A stretch of 64,000 nucleotides of DNA, taken from assembly GCA_051201605.1 (NCBI GenBank), contig CP179201.1:868001-932000 (forward strand), written 5' to 3'. Each line of letters starts with the position of its first letter. Positions within the stretch are counted from its first letter, which is position 1. The notes under the pieces are model-generated. The model made no database searches, was not told the DNA's origin, and was given only the letters and a program-made list of their open reading frames with translations. This stretch comes from CABZJG01 sp902512685 (GTDB taxonomy: Bacteria > Pseudomonadota > Alphaproteobacteria > Rhodobacterales > Rhodobacteraceae). Positions 59,788-64,000 of the stretch are shown here, in pieces. The position numbers and the translations under genes are program-made.

Positions 59788-61116
59788 ATGAAAAGCGAAC
59801 AAATTAAAGCCCTCATACAGACCCATCAGGTCCACAGAGATGTTTATACAAGCGCTGACGTTTACCATGCAGAAATGCAGCACCTCTTCCCTAATGTGTG
59901 GATTTTTGTAGGCCATGAAAGTCAGACACCGAACAAAGGTGATTATATTACAACCCAAGTGGGTGACCAACCGGTTATTCAGGTTCGGCACACGGACGGC
60001 GAGATTCATGTCCTTTTCAACCGATGTCCCCACAAAGGCACCAAAATAGCAATTGATCGTGCCGGCAACACCGGCAAGTTTTTTCGCTGCCCCTATCATG
60101 CATGGGCGTTCAAAACCGATGGCTGCCTTTTGGCTATTCCTTTGCGAAAAGGCTACGAGGAGACCGGATTTGAAAACACAGATAGCAGCAAGGGCATGAA
60201 AGCGGTTGGCGTGGTCAAAGTATATCGTGGCTTTGTCTTTGTAAGGTTGGCAAAAGAAGGAATTGCCTTCGATGAATTTTTTGGAGGCAGTCTAAGCTCG
60301 ATCGATAATATGGTTGACCGGGCGCCGGCTGGCCGGCTTGAAATCTCGGGCCCGCCGCTTCGCTATATGCACAATTGCAACTGGAAAATGCTGGTCGAAA
60401 ACCAAACAGATACTTGCCATCCGATGGTGGCCCATGAAAGTTCAGCCGGAACTGCCGTTAAAATTTTCGAAGAGCTTGGCTCGCCAGAACCACGACCGGC
60501 GGCCATGCAGATTATTGCTCCTTTTATGTCGCCCTATGAGTTTTTTGAGAAAATGGGCATCCGGACATGGCCAAATGGACATGGCCATACCGGTGTGAAC
60601 ATGTCCATTCATTCCAATTATGATGCAATACCGGGGTATTTCGAAGCAATGATCGAAACCTATGGGGAAGAGCAAGCCAAAGCCATTTTGGATGAGAACC
60701 GCCACAATACGGTTTACTTCCCAAACATCATGGTCAAGGCCCCTTTGCAGCAACTTCGAAACTTCATTCCTTTAGGACCAAACAAGACACTGGCAGAAAG
60801 CTATGTCTATCGTCTTGTCGGAGCGCCTGAAAAATTGGTTGCAATGTCAGCCATGTACAACCGTATGATCAATGCGCCAACGTCCATTGTTGGCCATGAT
60901 GATTTGGAAATGTACGAGCGCGCGCAAGAGGGATTGCAAGCCAATGGCCTTGAATGGGTAAATATCCAAAGGCTGCATAAAGATGACGAGGATTACACAG
61001 AAGAAGTTGTGGAAAATGGCACAACAGAGCGCCAAATGCGCAACCAATTTGCCGCTTGGCTTAAATTCATAAGTGCTTCTGTTGAGGATGCGCCCGACAC
61101 CTTAGGATCCGAGTGA
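59788..61116 (+). CDS. Rieske ring-hydroxylating oxygenase, alpha subunit
   Basis: This 442-residue protein has an N-terminal Rieske centre (CPHKGTKIA and CPYHAWAFKTDG, Cys-x-His and Cys-x2-His, about 79-114). The catalytic domain has its mononuclear iron ligands in NQTDTCHPMVAH (Asp and two His, about 206-217, with a late Asp expected near the end). It hydroxylates an aromatic acid or amine using electrons from the reductase. The substrate class cannot be settled by eye. The beta subunit follows after 4 bp. Confidence 0.92.
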   Translation: MKSEQIKALIQTHQVHRDVYTSADVYHAEMQHLFPNVWIFVGHESQTPNKGDYITTQVGDQPVIQVRHTDGEIHVLFNRCPHKGTKIAIDRAGNTGKFFRCPYHAWAFKTDGCLLAIPLRKGYEETGFENTDSSKGMKAVGVVKVYRGFVFVRLAKEGIAFDEFFGGSLSSIDNMVDRAPAGRLEISGPPLRYMHNCNWKMLVENQTDTCHPMVAHESSAGTAVKIFEELGSPEPRPAAMQIIAPFMSPYEFFEKMGIRTWPNGHGHTGVNMSIHSNYDAIPGYFEAMIETYGEEQAKAILDENRHNTVYFPNIMVKAPLQQLRNFIPLGPNKTLAESYVYRLVGAPEKLVAMSAMYNRMINAPTSIVGHDDLEMYERAQEGLQANGLEWVNIQRLHKDDEDYTEEVVENGTTERQMRNQFAAWLKFISASVEDAPDTLGSE

Positions 61117-61120
61117 TAAA

Positions 61121-61606
61121 ATGGAACATAACATTACACAAAATGATATCATTGATTATATTTATGCCGAAGCGCGCATGCTTGATGAAGGATCCTATAA
61201 TGACTGGTTAGACCTGTGGTTGCCTGACGGGCATTACTGGATGCCACTGGATTACAAACAAACGGATCCGATCAATGAAACCTCGCTTTTGTGGGAAGAC
61301 AGCTTCATGCTGCGATTGCGGGTTGAGCGGTTAAATGGCGCACGCACGTTTAGTCAAAAGCCGAAAAGCCGCTGCCATCATGTGATCCAGAGGCCCTTTG
61401 TGGATATTTTCGATCTAGAAAATGGAGAATTCCAAACCAACACATCGATGCATTATGTGGAGACCCGACTGGATGACCAGATTCTTCTGGCATTAACTGC
61501 TACGCATGATTTGAAACTGGTTGACGGGGCATTGAGGATCGCGAACAAGAAAGTAGAATTATTGAATTCGGACGCTGCATTTGGGAATATTCAGTTGCTT
61601 CCATGA
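61121..61606 (+). CDS. Ring-hydroxylating oxygenase, beta subunit
   Basis: This 161-residue protein has the SnoaL/NTF2-like beta-subunit fold: IIDYIYAEARMLDEGSYNDW at the N-terminus, DGHYWMPL, and HHVIQRPFVDIF-like HVIQRPFVDIFDLENG later. Beta subunits support the alpha3beta3 structure. It sits directly after the alpha gene, and its stop overlaps the start of the ligase gene by 4 bp. Confidence 0.9.
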   Translation: MEHNITQNDIIDYIYAEARMLDEGSYNDWLDLWLPDGHYWMPLDYKQTDPINETSLLWEDSFMLRLRVERLNGARTFSQKPKSRCHHVIQRPFVDIFDLENGEFQTNTSMHYVETRLDDQILLALTATHDLKLVDGALRIANKKVELLNSDAAFGNIQLLP

Positions 61607-63219
61607 TGGACAAAACTGTATATCACGCGCTTTCTGGCGCCGCTAAGAAATGGCCCAATCGCCCAGCCTTTGAGGTGATGCCTGAAACGGCTAAGACCTA
61701 TAATATAACCTGCGGTCCCATAAAGTATTCTGCTGTTTTGGAAAAAGCAGATGAGTGGGCAAACCGCTTTGAAGCCGCGGGATATTGCCGGGGTATGCGG
61801 GTCGCGGTTCTGCTTGAGAACCGCCCGATGTATTTCATGGTATGGGCGGGTCTAAACCGGATTGGTGCCTCAATTGTACCCATAAATCCCGACCTGCGAA
61901 GGGCAGAACTTGAATATCTTTTTGCGCATTCAGAACCTGCATTGATCGTGGCGTTGCCATCACGCTTGAAAGAGTTGCGCTTGGCCGCAGAATCCTCGGG
62001 TGTAAAAGCTGAGGTGATTGCACCGGATGATCCGATCCCTGCGCCAAGAGAGCAAGCGGTTGTAACTGAACAAAACCCTTTAGAGCAGCGCGAGGCCGCT
62101 TTGCTTTATACATCTGGAACCACCGGTTCACCAAAGGGATGTGTTCTTTCGAATACCTATTTTTTAAGCGCTGGCCGCTGGTATGCAGATCTTGGAGGGC
62201 TTGCAAACCTATCGGTGGACCGCAAAGAGCGTATGATAACGCCTTTGCCTGTTTTTCATATGAACGCCATGGCATATTCCTTTATGGCGATGGTAACGGT
62301 TGGTGGCTGCCTGATTACACTGGATCGGTTCCACCCCAAAACATGGTGGCCAGATGTTGCGGCCTCGGGCGCGACCTGCCTGCATTATTTGGGGATCATG
62401 CCTTCCTTGCTTATGGGCTTTCCAGAGCAGGCTGTTGATCGGGCGCATCAGGTTCGATTTGGCTTTGGCGCAGGTGTCGACCCAAAGCTACAACAGAATT
62501 TTGAAGCAAGATTTGGATTTCCGTTGATAGAAGCTTGGGCCATGACCGAAACAGGTGCTGGCGCCGTCATTGCCGCCTATCAAGTGGATCGGCTTGTTGG
62601 TCAGGCCACAATTGGTCATCCAGAAGGCTGGGTTGAGGCCAAGATTGTTGATGATGAGGGTGCAGAAGTTCCGCCAGAGACATCTGGTGAACTTCTGGTG
62701 CGAAATAAAGGCCAAGACCCCAAAGAGGGATTTTTTTCATTCTACTATAAAGACCCCGAGGCCATGTTAAAGGCTTGGAAAGATGGCTGGTTCCATACTG
62801 GAGATATTGTAAGACGCGACACCGAGGGCCGGTTTTATTTTGTGGACCGCAAGAAAAATGTAATCCGCAGGTCTGGTGAGAATATAGCCGCCATAGAAGT
62901 TGAAAGTGTGTTGATGCGGCATCCGGCCATAAAAGCAGCGGGGGTTGCGGCTGTGCCTGATGCCATGCGCGGCGACGAAGTATTTGCCTGTTTGCAAGTT
63001 GCTGATCCTTCGCCCAATCTGGCGCATGAGATTGCTAAGTGGGGTTTGGAAAATATGGCCTATTATAAAATCCCGGGATATATCGCTTTTGTGGATGAAC
63101 TGCCTTTGACGCCGACCCAAAAAATCCAGCGCGCCTCCCTGAAAACTCTGGCCTCTTCCCTGATCGGACATCCCGATACGATCACACTTACTCATTTGAA
63201 GAAGCGGCAGGTCATCTAA
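61603..63219 (+). CDS. AMP-forming acyl-CoA synthetase/ligase
   Basis: This 538-residue adenylate-forming enzyme has the P-loop-like LLYTSGTTGSPKGC (about 167-180), WAMTETGAGAV, the GWFHTGDIVRRD hinge region and the C-terminal lysine in TPTQKIQRASLK. It activates a carboxylic acid as a CoA thioester. Its place after the oxygenase suggests that the acid is a product or precursor of the ring-hydroxylation route. The stop overlaps the thiolase start (TAATG). Confidence 0.92.
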   Translation: MMDKTVYHALSGAAKKWPNRPAFEVMPETAKTYNITCGPIKYSAVLEKADEWANRFEAAGYCRGMRVAVLLENRPMYFMVWAGLNRIGASIVPINPDLRRAELEYLFAHSEPALIVALPSRLKELRLAAESSGVKAEVIAPDDPIPAPREQAVVTEQNPLEQREAALLYTSGTTGSPKGCVLSNTYFLSAGRWYADLGGLANLSVDRKERMITPLPVFHMNAMAYSFMAMVTVGGCLITLDRFHPKTWWPDVAASGATCLHYLGIMPSLLMGFPEQAVDRAHQVRFGFGAGVDPKLQQNFEARFGFPLIEAWAMTETGAGAVIAAYQVDRLVGQATIGHPEGWVEAKIVDDEGAEVPPETSGELLVRNKGQDPKEGFFSFYYKDPEAMLKAWKDGWFHTGDIVRRDTEGRFYFVDRKKNVIRRSGENIAAIEVESVLMRHPAIKAAGVAAVPDAMRGDEVFACLQVADPSPNLAHEIAKWGLENMAYYKIPGYIAFVDELPLTPTQKIQRASLKTLASSLIGHPDTITLTHLKKRQVI

Positions 63220-64000
63220 TGCAAACCCCCGCATCATACGAAGGCGTGGTTCTAACGGCACCGTTTTCAACCCCATATCAAAGATACTCGATTGAGACGG
63301 CCCATCACTGGATTGCCACTGGTCTGCGCGGGTCTTTGCAGTCTGCCAATCTTAAACCTGCTGATATTGACGGTTTTGCGGTATCATCCTTTACGCTTTT
63401 TCCAGATACCGCTGTGGGTTTGACCCAGCACCTTGGGCTTTGCCCACGTTGGCTTGATCATATTCCCATGGGTGGGGCTTCTGCAGGCATTGCTGTGCGC
63501 CGGGCTGCGCGCGCCATTCAGGCCAAAGATGCGGAAATTATTGCCTGTGTGGCCGGTGATACCAACCACATCGACAGCTTTCGCCGGTTGCTTTCAAGTT
63601 TTTCTCGCTTTGCCATGGATGCCAGTTATCCCTATGGTTACGGCGGCCCAAATGCGAGCTTTGCTCTGCTGACCGATCGATACATGACGGATCACGGTGC
63701 AACGCGTAAGGGTTTTGGCCACATTTGCATCGCCCAACGCGAAAATGCGCTGAATAACCCGCGCGCTCTGATGAAAAAGCCGCTCTCGATGGAGCAGTAT
63801 TTGAATGCGCGGCAAATCGCAGACCCAATTGCCCTGTTCGACTGCGTGATGCCGTGCGCAGGCGCGGAAGCCTTTCTTGTCATGTCAGAAGACAGAGCCA
63901 TCAAATTGGGTTTGCCCTATGCAAGGCTTTGTGCCGCCATAGAACGCCACAATGCCCATTCAGATGATCCTGTCCAGCTGCGGGGGGGATGGACTATTGA
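63219..64000 (+). CDS. SCP2-type thiolase, 5' part (runs off the window)
   Basis: The frame opens with an ATG at 63219 (MQTPASYEGVV), overlapping the ligase stop by one base, and stays open to the window end, about 260 codons. Segments such as VGLTQHLGLCPRWLDHIPMG and GGASAGIAVRRAARAIQAKD resemble the SCP2/nonspecific lipid-transfer thiolase family, whose members often lack the classic Cys in its usual context. The likely role is thiolytic or related cleavage in the pathway begun by the oxygenase and ligase. The C-terminal half is outside the window. Confidence 0.82.
   Translation, partial: MQTPASYEGVVLTAPFSTPYQRYSIETAHHWIATGLRGSLQSANLKPADIDGFAVSSFTLFPDTAVGLTQHLGLCPRWLDHIPMGGASAGIAVRRAARAIQAKDAEIIACVAGDTNHIDSFRRLLSSFSRFAMDASYPYGYGGPNASFALLTDRYMTDHGATRKGFGHICIAQRENALNNPRALMKKPLSMEQYLNARQIADPIALFDCVMPCAGAEAFLVMSEDRAIKLGLPYARLCAAIERHNAHSDDPVQLRGGWTI

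Overview
The window looks like a chromosomal segment of a marine alphaproteobacterium, most probably a Rhodobacterales/Roseobacter-type bacterium. The evidence is the housekeeping proteins (rpsD, a hisC-tyrA pair, phaA/phaB, glutaryl-CoA dehydrogenase, tag) and the mix of ABC sugar uptake and aromatic or acyl-CoA catabolism. The species is not assigned. Base composition is uneven by eye: the flagellar part (about 1-24.6 kb) and the sugar island (about 38.4-44.4 kb) are AT-rich, while 27-36 kb and 44.6-64 kb are clearly more GC-rich.

Region 1 (1-24.6 kb) is a flagellar locus of a type best known from Vibrio-like bacteria: two flagellins, flgP, flgT, a LysM protein, flgA, flgM, an flgN-like gene, a DUF2802 gene, flhA, flhF, fliS and a fliT-like gene. 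Good sigma-54 (-24/-12) promoters lie before flhA, flgP, flagellin 2, a pair of unknown genes at 23.4-24.6 kb, and a large TPR O-GlcNAc-transferase-like gene at 1.0 kb. This ties the glycosyltransferase to the flagellar regulon.

The centrepiece is 4.1-12.5 kb. Two flagellin genes face each other, and each is followed by a terminator and a TPR-protein gene. The two halves form an inverted repeat centred near 8753.5. About 1.2 kb per arm appears identical, covering the flagellin 3' end, the terminator and the first 334 codons of the TPR gene. The identity stops inside the same codon in both TPR genes. Beyond it lie two unrelated C-terminal cassettes, tail to tail with overlapping stop codons: one a sulfotransferase, the other a Cys-containing domain I cannot name. 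Recombination between the arms would exchange the two cassettes in frame. Flagellin 1 also has about 20 tandem copies of a 45/46-bp unit in front of it; flagellin 2 has none. I infer a recombination-prone flagellin and flagellin-modification locus.

Region 2 (24.8-36.5 kb) is mostly housekeeping: a ClC channel, an SH3-domain protein, a 2-hydroxyacid dehydrogenase, phaB and phaA, an EAL gene broken by a premature stop, tag, rpsD, hisC-tyrA, a methyltransferase and a thioesterase. Region 3 (36.5-44.6 kb) is an AT-rich dTDP-deoxysugar operon. On the left it is bounded by an intact IS3-family element that cuts off an rfbB gene, and on the right by an IS3 transposase remnant.

Region 4 (44.6-58.3 kb) carries catabolic and transport genes: a D-threonine-aldolase-like enzyme, glutaryl-CoA dehydrogenase, a GntR/FCD regulator with a CUT1-type sugar ABC transporter, a HisC-like aminotransferase, a ThDP enzyme, a small unknown protein, a nitrilase-type amidase and a CrtI-like FAD oxidoreductase. 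Region 5 (58.3-64 kb) is a MarR gene divergent from an operon for a Rieske ring-hydroxylating oxygenase (reductase, alpha, beta), an acyl-CoA ligase and an SCP2-type thiolase that runs off the window. A perfect palindrome sits in the divergent promoter.
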